Below are positions 33,283 through 41,716 of a stretch of DNA of 64,000 nt, in pieces. This DNA comes from Mycolicibacterium aubagnense (GTDB lineage: Bacteria; Actinomycetota; Actinomycetes; Mycobacteriales; Mycobacteriaceae): positions 3,348,001 to 3,412,000 of the forward strand of contig NZ_AP022577.1 in assembly GCF_010730955.1 (NCBI RefSeq), in the 5' to 3' direction. A model generated the notes under the pieces. That model was not told the origin of the DNA and ran no database searches. It saw only the letters and a program-made list of their open reading frames with translations. Positions within the stretch are counted from its first letter, which is position 1. Every line of letters begins with the position of its first letter. The position numbers and the translations under genes are program-made.

Positions 33283-34745
33283 CGGAACGTACCCGCGTTG
33301 AGAAGGTCGGCGCGCTGCGTCTCGTCGTAGATGCCGACTGCTGCCAGGCGCGCCGGGGCGAAACATTTAAGGGCGAGGGTAAACAGGATCGACGTGATGA
33401 TGAATGCACCGTAGATGGTGAGGAGCACGCTCCCCTCGTGCACCGCGAACACGACGGCGTTGACGGCCAGGTACAGGAGCGCGCCTGTGGTGATGGTAGC
33501 CAGGTACCAGACCGCTGGAGTGGACTCACCGATACGGCGCAACAGGATCGGCGAGGACATACACGCTGCCAGGTAGCTACCGAGGTAGCCACATGCGCTG
33601 AGCGTGAGGAAGATTCGCAGACCATCTTCCGGGGTGGCGCCGAGGATCAAGACAGTGATGGGCACTGCGGTGACCACCGCCATGGAAACTGCTATCGCCC
33701 AGGCCGGTGTCCGGAATCGGTCATGGGTGCGTCCGAACCATTTTGGCGCCACCCCTTCGCGGCCCATGCAGAACAACACCCGCACGAGGGCGTTGACCGA
33801 TGCCAACGTGCAGGCAAAGAACGATGCGGCGATGCCGACGTCAAGGATGCACGCCAGCGCCGTCGATCCGTCGGCCAGCAGCAACTGCACGATCGGCGTG
33901 GAACTTTCACGCGCCACCCCAGGGGCATCCGCAAGGGCGACCGCCTGGACCGGTACGGCGACCAAATAGATCACCGCGGTGGCAAGCGGCGTCCAACGGA
34001 TGGCGCGCGGTACCGAGATGAAGGGCCGTTGCGCTTCCCTGCTCAAGGTCGTCGGGCTTTCGAAGCCGACGAATGCGCTGATGGCGACGAAGACGCCAAG
34101 GGACCAGCTCTGCAGGTTGCCGTCCCAGGTCAATGCCGGCGCGATCGGCGCACCGGCCGGGTGGCGGGTGATCAGGACGATCAGCATCGCGACCACGATG
34201 ACGATCGATACGCATTCGGTGAAAAGGGCGACGATCGCCGAGATCCGGATTCCGCGGATCATGATCAAGGACGCGAGTAGTCCGGCGGCGGCAGCGATCC
34301 CAGCCACGGCGGCGATCGGGGATTCCGCCGAAATGCCCAGGGCGACAGCAATGTGGACGAGGTACGCGCCGACCGCGATGAGTCCTACCATGCCGACCGT
34401 GGCGTAGCCCAGAATCGCCGACCAGCCGGTCGGCACCGCGATACCGGGTCCGAGTCCACGCGCGGTGTAGCTATACAACCCGCCGACGGCGGCCATCCGT
34501 CGGGCCATCGGCCGCAGACACTCAGACACCAACGCGATCACCACCGTGGCGCAGATGAAAGCCCAGATCGCGCCCGCACCCCCCACGCTGGCAATCACGA
34601 GCGCCGGAGTGACGCAGGCCGTTCCAGTCGGCGCGATGGCGGCGACTGCTTGAGCGAGCACGGGCAGCCCGCGAAGCTGACGACGGGGCAGCCCCTCTAC
34701 CGGGGACGTCTCCGCGACGAGGCTGCGGTAGGGCGCTCCGGTCAT
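33279..34745 (-). CDS. APC superfamily amino acid permease
   Basis: A 488-residue APC-type transporter with about 12 helices. The N-terminal signature region (LRGLPVLAQAVAAIAPTGTACVTPALVIASVGGAGAIWAF) and the conserved FVGFESPTTLSREAQRPFISVPRAIRWT in the middle identify it. ATG 34745 follows GGAGAGGAG. It is coupled by ATGA to the IclR gene downstream and divergent from a second APC permease. Substrate is probably an amino acid or amine, not resolvable from sequence. Confidence 0.87.
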   Translation of the reverse strand: MTGAPYRSLVAETSPVEGLPRRQLRGLPVLAQAVAAIAPTGTACVTPALVIASVGGAGAIWAFICATVVIALVSECLRPMARRMAAVGGLYSYTARGLGPGIAVPTGWSAILGYATVGMVGLIAVGAYLVHIAVALGISAESPIAAVAGIAAAAGLLASLIMIRGIRISAIVALFTECVSIVIVVAMLIVLITRHPAGAPIAPALTWDGNLQSWSLGVFVAISAFVGFESPTTLSREAQRPFISVPRAIRWTPLATAVIYLVAVPVQAVALADAPGVARESSTPIVQLLLADGSTALACILDVGIAASFFACTLASVNALVRVLFCMGREGVAPKWFGRTHDRFRTPAWAIAVSMAVVTAVPITVLILGATPEDGLRIFLTLSACGYLGSYLAACMSSPILLRRIGESTPAVWYLATITTGALLYLAVNAVVFAVHEGSVLLTIYGAFIITSILFTLALKCFAPARLAAVGIYDETQRADLLNAGTFR

Positions 34746-35222
34746 CGTGACAGCTCCTCTCCCGGCGTCGCGGTGGCTGAAGACCGACCGCGCGCTCGGC
34801 GGTCTCACTCCGAAACTCAGGCAAGAGTCCGGTTACCTCATTGCCTCCACATGACATTTATGTTTCTGGCTTGTTAACGCCCCTGATAAAAAGGGGTGCC
34901 TAAAGTTCTCAATGCGGTTTGCGTCACTGTGTGTTCTTCATTACACGCTGCCGTTAGCGTGGGTCGGGCAAGCGGATCGCGACCCCGAGCGACAGTCCCA
35001 CCACCCCCAGTGGTGTCCATGACCACGACCACGACCCCGTAGCCCGCACTCCTCGTCGTCGGCTCGGCCAACGACCAGGTTCAACGACGTACAAGCCCTA
35101 TCCGGCGCTGCTGGCGGATGCCGCCTGCGCCGGTCGCCGCCAACCGTCACAACACTCAAGGAACCGAATGCCATGACCAGTCAAACCTTGTGTGCACGTC
35201 ACACCAACCTCCAGGACAACTC
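34746..35222. promoter_or_regulatory. Divergent intergenic region between two permease genes
   Basis: This 477-bp stretch has no convincing gene. It must contain both permease promoters. A short CCCC/GGGG hairpin occurs near 34890, and ATG codons before 35223 lack ribosome binding sites. I see no clear operator. Confidence 0.4.
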
Positions 35223-36848
35223 ATGACCACCGATGCCAGGTCCACGGTCGGTGCGCCCACCGCGGATCTGCTGGCTGCCGGCGGCTCGGTGGATCGGCTC
35301 AGGCCCAACGCGCTCGGACTGATCGACGTGATCTTCATGGCGGTGGCCACGTCGGCGCCCATCACCGCGATGAGCGGCAACGTGCCCTTCGCGGTCGGTT
35401 TCGGTGTAGGCACCGGGGCGCCGGCGACGTACATCTTCGCCACCATCGTGCTCACGGTGTTCGCCGTCGGCTATGTCGCCATGGCCCGCCACGTCACCTC
35501 GACCGGCGCGTTCTACGGCTTCGTCTCTCACGGTCTGGGCCGAGTGGTCGGTCTCGCAGTGGGATACATGGTGACGTTTTGCTATTCGGCGTTCGAAGCG
35601 TCCCTGATCGGAATCTTCGCCTACTTCGGCAACAAGGTCTTCCTCGACCAGATCGGCCTCAATATTCCGTGGCCATACTTCGCATTTGCGTGCATCTTGT
35701 TAAACGCAATCCTGGCATTCTTCGACATCTCGTTCGCGGCCAAGGTGCTCTCCGTCTTACTGATCACCGAGATCGCGATTCTCGCGGTCATGGCGGTTGC
35801 CGTGCTCACCCACGGCGGCGGCCCGGACGGACTGATGCCCCAGGCGATCAACCCGGCCAACGCGTTCAAGGCGAACGGGCTGGCCCTCGCCGCACCGGGA
35901 CTGGCGATGTTCATCGCGTTCTGGTCCTGGACCGGGTTCGAATCGACCGTCATGTACGGCGAGGAATCCCGCAACCCCCGCAAGATCATTCCGATCGCCA
36001 CCCTGATCGCGGTGACCGGCGTCGGCCTGTTCTACATCTTCGTGTCCTGGATGACCGTGGCCGGCAACGGCGCAGCGGCATCCATTGAGCGTGCTCAGAG
36101 CGCCAACCCGCTGGACATGTTCTTCCATCCGACTGAAGTATTCGTCGGCCATTGGGCGGTGCTGGTGTTCCAGTGGCTGATGATGACCGGGTCCTTCGCG
36201 TGTGGTTTGGCGTTCCACAACTGCGCGGCTCGCTATGGCTACGCACTGGGCCGGGAAGGACTGCTGCCGCGGGCACTCGGTCGGACCCACCCCAAGCATG
36301 GCTCGCCCTACATCGCCTCTTATGTGCAGATGGTGATCGCCGCACTGTGGATCCTCGGGTTCTGGCTCTTCAAGAAGGACCCCTACCTGGACGTCTTCGT
36401 GCTGCTGGCGGTGGTCGGGACGTTCTCGCTGCTGATCGTGCAGACCATCACCATGGCGGCGGTGTTCAATTACTTCCGGCACCACCATCCGGGAGAAAGT
36501 GTGTGGCGGGTCAAGGTTGCCCCGGTCGTCGGTGGACTCGGCATGCTCGCGGTAGTGATTCTGATGATTCAGAATCTCGACACCGCCGCCGGCTCGGCAG
36601 CGAGTTCCCTTCTGTTCAAGCTGATCCCATACATCGCGATCGTGCTCTTCGTCATCGGATGCGCAGTGGCGCTGTATCTGAAGAGGGCCGACCCGGCCAA
36701 GTACCAGCTCATCGGTCGAGTGGTGCTCGCCACCGACGGCCACGGCCCGGTCTATGACGCCGATGAGGAAGGCGACGGACCGGCCGAAGGTGCCTCTGCG
36801 ACAACCGCATCCACCGATGATCTGCCTGACGCCGCGCCCATCCGGTGA
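35223..36848 (+). CDS. APC superfamily amino acid permease
   Basis: A 541-residue permease with about 12 helices. It has the APC start LRPNALGLIDVIFMAVATSAPITAMSGNVPFAVGFG, the loop FWSWTGFESTVMYGEESRNPRKIIP and a hydrophilic tail rich in Asp/Glu/Ala. It resembles the large amino-acid permeases that accompany amine-oxidase genes in actinobacteria. ATG 35223 with CAGGACA upstream is preferred over 35118 because residues before it are unlike the family. No enzyme gene follows directly; the next 530 bp appear empty. Confidence 0.87.
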   Translation: MTTDARSTVGAPTADLLAAGGSVDRLRPNALGLIDVIFMAVATSAPITAMSGNVPFAVGFGVGTGAPATYIFATIVLTVFAVGYVAMARHVTSTGAFYGFVSHGLGRVVGLAVGYMVTFCYSAFEASLIGIFAYFGNKVFLDQIGLNIPWPYFAFACILLNAILAFFDISFAAKVLSVLLITEIAILAVMAVAVLTHGGGPDGLMPQAINPANAFKANGLALAAPGLAMFIAFWSWTGFESTVMYGEESRNPRKIIPIATLIAVTGVGLFYIFVSWMTVAGNGAAASIERAQSANPLDMFFHPTEVFVGHWAVLVFQWLMMTGSFACGLAFHNCAARYGYALGREGLLPRALGRTHPKHGSPYIASYVQMVIAALWILGFWLFKKDPYLDVFVLLAVVGTFSLLIVQTITMAAVFNYFRHHHPGESVWRVKVAPVVGGLGMLAVVILMIQNLDTAAGSAASSLLFKLIPYIAIVLFVIGCAVALYLKRADPAKYQLIGRVVLATDGHGPVYDADEEGDGPAEGASATTASTDDLPDAAPIR

Positions 36849-37382
36849 TGGTGAGCAATTCCGGACATTCGGCCCGCAGCCACGGCCAGCTGGATGCCCG
36901 TGCGAATCCCGGTACCCCGCAATCCATCAGCACAAACACCCAAAGGACTTCAGCATGACCGGCTACTCCCACCCACGCTCGCCGGATGCCGTGAGGCGGA
37001 CTACCCAGGGTTTGGCTCCCACCCTGCCGCAGGCCACTTTCATCACCCGGAGCCTGAAACCAGCTCGCTGTCAACGTGTTACAGCCATGGCGTGCCGACG
37101 CGCTCACGCTACCGGAAGGGTTCTCAGTCGCCGCTGAACCAATCGGATTGCCCAGGTTTCCTTCGGGTAGGTAATGAACTGATGACCACGATCAGCGCTT
37201 ACTTAGCCGACACTGGAGCCTACTCGAAGTAGTGATCAACGAATGCCTACCAATACCAAGCTTTTTCACACATCAACCGCTGCTGGCCCGCCTGCGAGTA
37301 AGCAGTCGCGAAACGCACGTCTCATAGAAAGAGGCGAGCCACTCGATAGATGCGAGCGGCGAATAGAAATGGAGCACACTCA
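36849..37382 (+). other. Gene-poor stretch after the second permease
   Basis: 534 bp without a gene I can support. A 60-codon frame from ATG 36956 has a weak AAGGAC ribosome binding site (MTGYSHPRSPDAVRRTTQGL...), but its sequence looks compositional rather than protein-like. It may be the remains of an enzyme gene once paired with the permease. Confidence 0.35.
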
Positions 37383-38045
37383 ATGACGCACCTGCCCTTT
37401 CTCGGCTCAGTACCCTTGTCGCCCAAGCGGATCGGAGCCGTTGCTGCAGCGGCGGTCTGTATGGTCGGCTTGATGGAGGCCACGCCGGCGCACGCCGACC
37501 CGGCCGTGATGGCGCCGCAGGTGTACGACAAGGTCAGCCGGGATGGCTGGCATTTGCAGATCAAGATCGATCATGAGTCGATCAACTCGGTGCCGAACCT
37601 GGCGGCGGCGGTGAACTCCCGGGAGGGCTTTGTGACGGCATCGGGTACGGCGACCGCCTCCGGTGGGTCGAGTCCGATCACGGACAGCATCTTCATTCTC
37701 GGTTACCAGTTGGGTTGCCAGTCCGACGTTTCGACCGGTCTGCAGCTTGGTGGTACCGGTGGTGCCTCGGGCTCTGGCGGGCTTCCGTTTACCGGGGTCA
37801 GCGGCACGATCGGTGCGGCGGGTTTCGTCCAGACCGTGATCCAGCCCGGTGTGATCGTTGATCTGCCGCTGGCGAACATGGCGCTGTCCGATAGTGGCAC
37901 CGCCATGCTCGACATCGACAACATCCACATCAAGGCCGATGCCTGCGGTGGTGATGTGAACATTCGGTCCTACGCGTACCTGAGGATTTCGACTGCCAAG
38001 TCGCACACGGAGTTCGCCATCTACGGCGACCCGAGCAAGATTTGA
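37383..38045 (+). CDS. MspA family porin-like protein
   Basis: A 220-residue exported protein and a paralogue of the one at 19017. A signal peptide ends at about residue 38 (MEATPAHADP). The MspA-type blocks are VYDKVSRDGWHLQIKIDHESIN, SIFILGYQLGCQSD, QTVIQPGVIVDLPL, IHIKADACGGDVNIRSYAYL and the end FAIYGDPSKI. As in the other copy, two Cys residues are in positions where MspA has none. ATG 37383 has GGAG eight bases upstream. It is followed after 26 bp by a secreted Pro-rich protein and probably forms an outer-envelope unit with it. Confidence 0.8.
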   Translation: MTHLPFLGSVPLSPKRIGAVAAAAVCMVGLMEATPAHADPAVMAPQVYDKVSRDGWHLQIKIDHESINSVPNLAAAVNSREGFVTASGTATASGGSSPITDSIFILGYQLGCQSDVSTGLQLGGTGGASGSGGLPFTGVSGTIGAAGFVQTVIQPGVIVDLPLANMALSDSGTAMLDIDNIHIKADACGGDVNIRSYAYLRISTAKSHTEFAIYGDPSKI

Positions 38046-38071
38046 TTCGGGTAGGAGAGAGGCGAATCATT

Positions 38072-38704
38072 ATGTCACGCAAGCGAATCAGGCCAAGGTC
38101 GCTGGTGGTTCTCTTCGGGCTGGTGGGGTTACCGTTCGCGCCGGGTGTGGCGTCGGCACAACCGCCGGCCCCACCGGTACTGCCGTGGTTTCCGGGACCG
38201 CCGACACCGGTGAGCCCGACCATGGGTAGCTATTCCTTTGCGCCCAACTGGATCACCAGCCCGCCGCCGGCCGCGTACGACGCTCGTGGAGTGCGGGCGG
38301 CGGTCAGTGTCGACCCGGCCATGAATGCCGACGGCTTGCCGGGTAGCGCGTTGGGGCTCAGCCCCAACAAGGCGAACCTGCTGACCTCCAGCAGTATGCG
38401 GTATCGGATCGGGGCCGGTCTCACCCCCAACCCGACGCTGCCGACGGTGGCCCCGGGTACCAATATCGGGGCGGGGATGGAGGTTCCCACGCTCGAGGAT
38501 CCGGGCGGTGCGGCGCCGAAGACGGCACCGGGCTCCGAATCGGCCCAACCGACCACGGCGCCCGCGGTGCCGGGGCAGCCGGCGCCCATCCTTGAGGCGG
38601 CCACCGGTCAGCCGGCGGCGGCCACGCCGACATCGGCGGCACCGGAGCCTCCAGCGGGCCCGCCGCCAGTTCAGGTGCCTGCCGCATCTCCGCCGAATTC
38701 TTGA
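38072..38704 (+). CDS. Secreted proline/alanine-rich protein
   Basis: A 210-residue exported protein: signal peptide SLVVLFGLVGLPFAPGVASA cut before QPPAPP, a Pro-rich start, a middle part (SYSFAPNWITSPPPAAYDARGVRAAVSVDPAMNADGLPG), and a low-complexity tail of Pro, Ala, Thr and Gly. ATG 38072 is preferred (GGAGAGAGG upstream); a TTG at 38042 would overlap the MspA-like stop. I do not recognise the family, but its position directly behind an MspA-like gene suggests an envelope role. Confidence 0.65.
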   Translation: MSRKRIRPRSLVVLFGLVGLPFAPGVASAQPPAPPVLPWFPGPPTPVSPTMGSYSFAPNWITSPPPAAYDARGVRAAVSVDPAMNADGLPGSALGLSPNKANLLTSSSMRYRIGAGLTPNPTLPTVAPGTNIGAGMEVPTLEDPGGAAPKTAPGSESAQPTTAPAVPGQPAPILEAATGQPAAATPTSAAPEPPAGPPPVQVPAASPPNS

Positions 38705-38720
38705 GGCGATGTATCGAGTG

Positions 38721-38748
38721 CCGGCGACTGCGTCAGCGCAGTCGCCGG
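38721..38748. terminator. Bidirectional terminator hairpin
   Basis: CCGGCGACTGCG (38721-38732), loop TCAG, CGCAGTCGCCGG (38737-38748): a perfect 12-bp stem between the secreted-protein gene and the convergent HTTM pseudogene. Confidence 0.7.
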
Positions 38749-38758
38749 TGCGTCCCCT

Positions 38759-39193
38759 TCAACGACATCGAACGAGTCTGCCGATGGTGGCGCGCTTGCT
38801 CGAGATGACGAGCGGCACGGCGATCTCAGCGATGAAGGTGAAGTGGTTGACCGCCCATCCAAGGTAGACGTTGTTCATCGCCAGCGGCTACCACGAGAAC
38901 AAGGAGAACTGGTGGATGCGGCTGATGTAGTACATAGCGGTGCCATTGGTCCAGATCTCCGCGGTGGCCTTGAGGTATCCGGCCGCGAAGTAGAGCACCG
39001 CGATCTGCACCAGCATCGCCAATGAGGCTGCGTTGTGCAGCAACGGGATCGCCGGCCGCCGACGAGACTCGGACTCCAGCCTGGTTCGCCGGCGCTTCGC
39101 GCCGGGCGCCAAATAGTCGTTGGACACGGTGAACACCATGAACAACAACAAGATTCGCGCGAAGTAGTCCTCATCACAACCTGTCGAGCCCAA
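38759..39193 (-). pseudogene. Truncated HTTM-domain membrane protein with in-frame stop
   Basis: The minus-strand frame from 39193 encodes VLYFAAGYLKATAEIWTNGT then AMYYISRIHQFSLFSW and a TAG at 38888, after which the same frame goes on as PLAMNNVYLGWAVNHFTFIAEIAVPLVISS to TGA 38759. This is the core of an HTTM (gamma-carboxylase-like) membrane domain, lacking its N-terminal helices and interrupted by a nonsense codon. Its upstream side abuts IS21-type end sequences, so the loss was probably caused by insertion or deletion there. Confidence 0.6.
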
Positions 39194-39258
39194 CTCCCCG
39201 TCAGCAGCCTCGATCTCAGACCTCGTTAAGCAACTACCAGCAGTCTGCTAATCCTCGC

Positions 39259-39298
39259 TGCATCTCGACAACAGCAGCAGCAGTCGTGTCGAGATGCA
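39259..39298. repeat. Head-to-head IS21-type terminal repeats
   Basis: TGCATCTCGACA (39259-39270) and TGTCGAGATGCA (39287-39298) are perfect 12-bp inverted copies 16 bp apart. Similarity extends further inwards on each side (an AATCNTC / GANGATT block). The same sequence ends another element at 47787-47798. They look like outer ends of two elements lying back to back. Confidence 0.6.
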
Positions 39299-39357
39299 AT
39301 GAAGATTGACAAGACACGCCTGGCTACTTTGACAAAATTCGGGTGCGTCGCGGGGGC

Positions 39358-39376
39358 TTGTTAATCTTCGTTGCAA
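39358..39376 (+). repeat. Subterminal repeat of the IS21-type end
   Basis: TTGTTAATCTTCGTTGCAA, matching the inner part of the end at 47773-47790 (one change within the first 18 bases), but without the terminal CTCGACA. IS21 elements often carry such repeated sites inside their ends. Confidence 0.5.
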
Positions 39377-39421
39377 AATCCCAGCTCAGCGACTTCCACG
39401 CCGCTAGACCAGAGTCCTCGT

Positions 39422-40384
39422 CTATGGACGGCTCTGCTTGTAGACCAGTCGGGGTGGACCCGGAACTGGGGCCACGCGCAACGAGCCAGTGGGAATATGA
39501 CCACGAAGGGCAGCCGCTCGTGGATTGCCCGGCACTGAATAGTTCTTGTCAGGTGGCACCTGGGATACGGCATTGATGATTGGGTGTCCGAGCTCGGGCC
39601 AAGCGAACGCGACCATCTTGTAGCTGTTCGCGGGGAACCCGACTCGTGAGAAAGTGAGGCCGCACGGACGAAAGATCCGCGGAACAGGCGGCGCCTCGAA
39701 GGCGATAAGAAATTCGAACCCAGCGATCTGGATAAAACCGCCGAGGATTTCGGTGCCCATGCTGGCTGGGCGCAGTCGTATGGCCTTCGGAATGAATGAC
39801 TGATCGCGATCGTGTTCGAGCAGGACGTAGAGTCCCCACGTGTTGGGCCATTCTGCTCCGCGCCAGAGGATTTCAGCCAACTGCCGGGTCGTGACGCCGA
39901 GCCTGAAGCGGTAGGCGGTCTGTCCGTCTACCGAGATTGCGCCGGCTTCAATAGCGCCCCATAAGACTCTGAGCATCCATAGCTCCATGTAGGGTCCGCT
40001 GACCATCGTGAAACCGCGCGGAAAGCTAGCGCGATCGTCGTTTCCCAGGTACTTGAAGATGTCGAGGTGGTCTTCGAGGATGTACCGGAAGAACTCGGCT
40101 GCCATCTTGTCTAGCGGCGACAGGGCGTTGTTATGGCGCCGGCACAACATCGTGCGTGACAGCGAAGCACGCCCAATCGTTTTGCGACTCTCTGTTCTGT
40201 CTTGCCATGCGGCGCCCTCGACCACAACAACCTTTCCGTCGGCCGATATCGCACCGAGCAGGTCGTCGGTACTGAAGTGTTCGCGAGTCAGTTCTTCGTT
40301 GCAATCGTTACTCGTACGGGCGTAACAGAACAGGCAAGACCGAAACCATGCTGGCCGCGTATTGTCACTCACCCGAACCCACAC
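39422..40384 (-). CDS. Uncharacterised protein with HNH-like zinc motif
   Basis: A 320-residue protein. Near the N-terminus it has CLFC (18-21), then TREHF and MLCRRHNNALSPLDK (about 78-92): a C-x2-C, E-H, C-x2-H-N-N order like that of HNH endonucleases and related zinc proteins. The rest (about 100-300) is an unrecognised alpha/beta domain (YMELWMLRVLWGAIEAGAI, EILWRGAEWPNTWGLYVLL, FEFLIAFEAPP). No ribosome binding site is evident for ATG 40384 or GTG 40372. The first 20 codons lie antisense to a helicase remnant, so the N-terminus may have been formed at a recombination junction. Could be a defence or mobile-element gene. Confidence 0.5.
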   Translation of the reverse strand: MWVRVSDNTRPAWFRSCLFCYARTSNDCNEELTREHFSTDDLLGAISADGKVVVVEGAAWQDRTESRKTIGRASLSRTMLCRRHNNALSPLDKMAAEFFRYILEDHLDIFKYLGNDDRASFPRGFTMVSGPYMELWMLRVLWGAIEAGAISVDGQTAYRFRLGVTTRQLAEILWRGAEWPNTWGLYVLLEHDRDQSFIPKAIRLRPASMGTEILGGFIQIAGFEFLIAFEAPPVPRIFRPCGLTFSRVGFPANSYKMVAFAWPELGHPIINAVSQVPPDKNYSVPGNPRAAALRGHIPTGSLRVAPVPGPPRLVYKQSRP

Positions 40385-41116
40385 TCTTCATCGTTCCATC
40401 AGACGCACTGCGCACGCAGATTGCCAGCAAGTTCACGACCCTCGGCGTACTTCTCCAGGCGGGCGTCGTCGAGAAAGGCTTCCTTTGCCCCGTGGTACTC
40501 GTTGTCAGAGGCGCCCTGACAACGTCACAAGAGGTTGACGACCTCCTCGCCCGCGTCAACGTCGTGGTTACAACCGTCCAGGCCTTGTCTCAATGGTCCG
40601 ACGCGCCGCGCTTGAGAATTGCCGAACTATGTGACCGACTCTTCGTCGACGAGGCACACCACCTGGCCGCAAAGACATGGCGGTCAGTCGCGGACCTATT
40701 CAGCGGAAGCGAGATAGTCCAATTCACGGCAACCCCTTACCGCGAGGACGGTCAGCACCTTGGCGGGCGGGTCACCTACGTCTATCCCCTACGCATAGCC
40801 CAAGAAAACGGCTACTTCGCGCGAATCAACTACCACTCAATCGTTGCCGCAACCGACACCGACCAAGCAGTCGCTGCCGCGGCCGTACAGCGGCCTCACG
40901 ACGATCTCGCCGCTGGCAAGGACCACCTACTCATGGCACGAGTGTCTTCGGTGGAGCGTGCGAAACTCGTGATCACGCTTTACGAGGAACTCGCCGCAGA
41001 CCTTCTGCCTGTGCGTATTGACACAGGACTGGTGCCAGCGACTCGCCCCAAACATCGACTGAGCCTCGATGAACGCGCAAGCCGCATCGTGGTGTGCGTC
41101 GACATGCGGAGAGAGG
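40318..41116 (+). pseudogene. DEAD/DEAH-type helicase remnant, truncated at both ends
   Basis: An open frame contains superfamily-2 helicase motifs in order: Walker A-like GRNRTGKTETML (40318-40353), motif Ia LFIVPSDALRTQIASKF, motif II DEAHH and motif III TATPYRED, then the start of the second RecA domain (MARVSSVERAKLVITLYEEL). It has no start codon before Walker A (a TGA lies about 50 bases upstream) and stops making sense at VVCVDM, where IstB-like sequence begins. About a third of a normal helicase remains. ATG 40348 would start after Walker A and cannot give an active enzyme. Confidence 0.65.
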
Positions 41117-41362
41117 CACACTGGACTTCATCTGGTTTTCCAACTGGCCTCCAGCCGCTATGAACGCGCGAGCCCGATCGTCGCCTCCAACAAGGCCCTT
41201 GGTCGCTAGGGTGAAGTGTTCGGCGACGACGTCGTCGCCGCAGCCATGATCGACCGCCTCGTACACCACGCCGAAGTCATGACCCTCAAAGGAGACAGCT
41301 ACCGACTTAAAGACCGAGACCTGGGCCGCACGCCTACCGCGGCCACCACCACCGAGGAATAA
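41117..41362 (+). pseudogene. IS21-type IstB C-terminal remnant with stop codon
   Basis: In the frame ending TAA 41360 one reads QLASSRYERASPIVASNKAL, GR, a TAG, then GEVFGDDVVAAAMIDRLVHH and LKGDSYRLKDRDLGR. This is the C-terminal part of the IstB transposition ATPase; the conserved GRWGEVF has lost its Trp codon to TAG. The 5' part is missing and is joined directly to a helicase fragment. The following GGTCAATTTTCAACCGCCG to CCGACA at 41406 resembles the right end of such an element. Confidence 0.75.
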
Positions 41363-41716
41363 TCACCAACACACCGGCAGGGGTCAATTTTCAACCGCCG
41401 CCGACACAGTTCCGCAGGGTGGAACCGGCGACGCCATTTCGGATCGTCGTTCTTGTCAGTTCCGGTCGCTGTAGGTTTCGGAACTGCTTGGCGGATGACC
41501 GCGGTCTGCGACGCCATGCGAAGTGCCGCTGTCCCGGTTTAGTCGTGCGTCGCTTTATTTCGGTTCGCGGCCCAATCTCGCGGCCGTCGCGGCACCCAGC
41601 TACTGAACGAGTGTGGCGATCCCGCGACATGAGTGTCGGTCTTTGAGCTAGCGCACCACGCGATCTCCGATGTAGTGCTTGGATCGTTGGACGTACCTCA
41701 GTTCCAGGAGCGCGCC

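Noticed and set aside
36956..37137. A 60-codon frame with weak ribosome binding site after the second permease
   Set aside because: Arg/Thr/Pro-rich without recognisable pattern; recorded only as part of the gene-poor stretch.
39271..39286. CAG triplet run between two inverted repeats
   Set aside because: Only four units, most simply a spacer between two IS ends.
40348..41163. The helicase frame as an intact 271-residue gene from ATG 40348
   Set aside because: That start removes the Walker A motif, and the C-terminus runs out of frame into IstB sequence, so it is a remnant.
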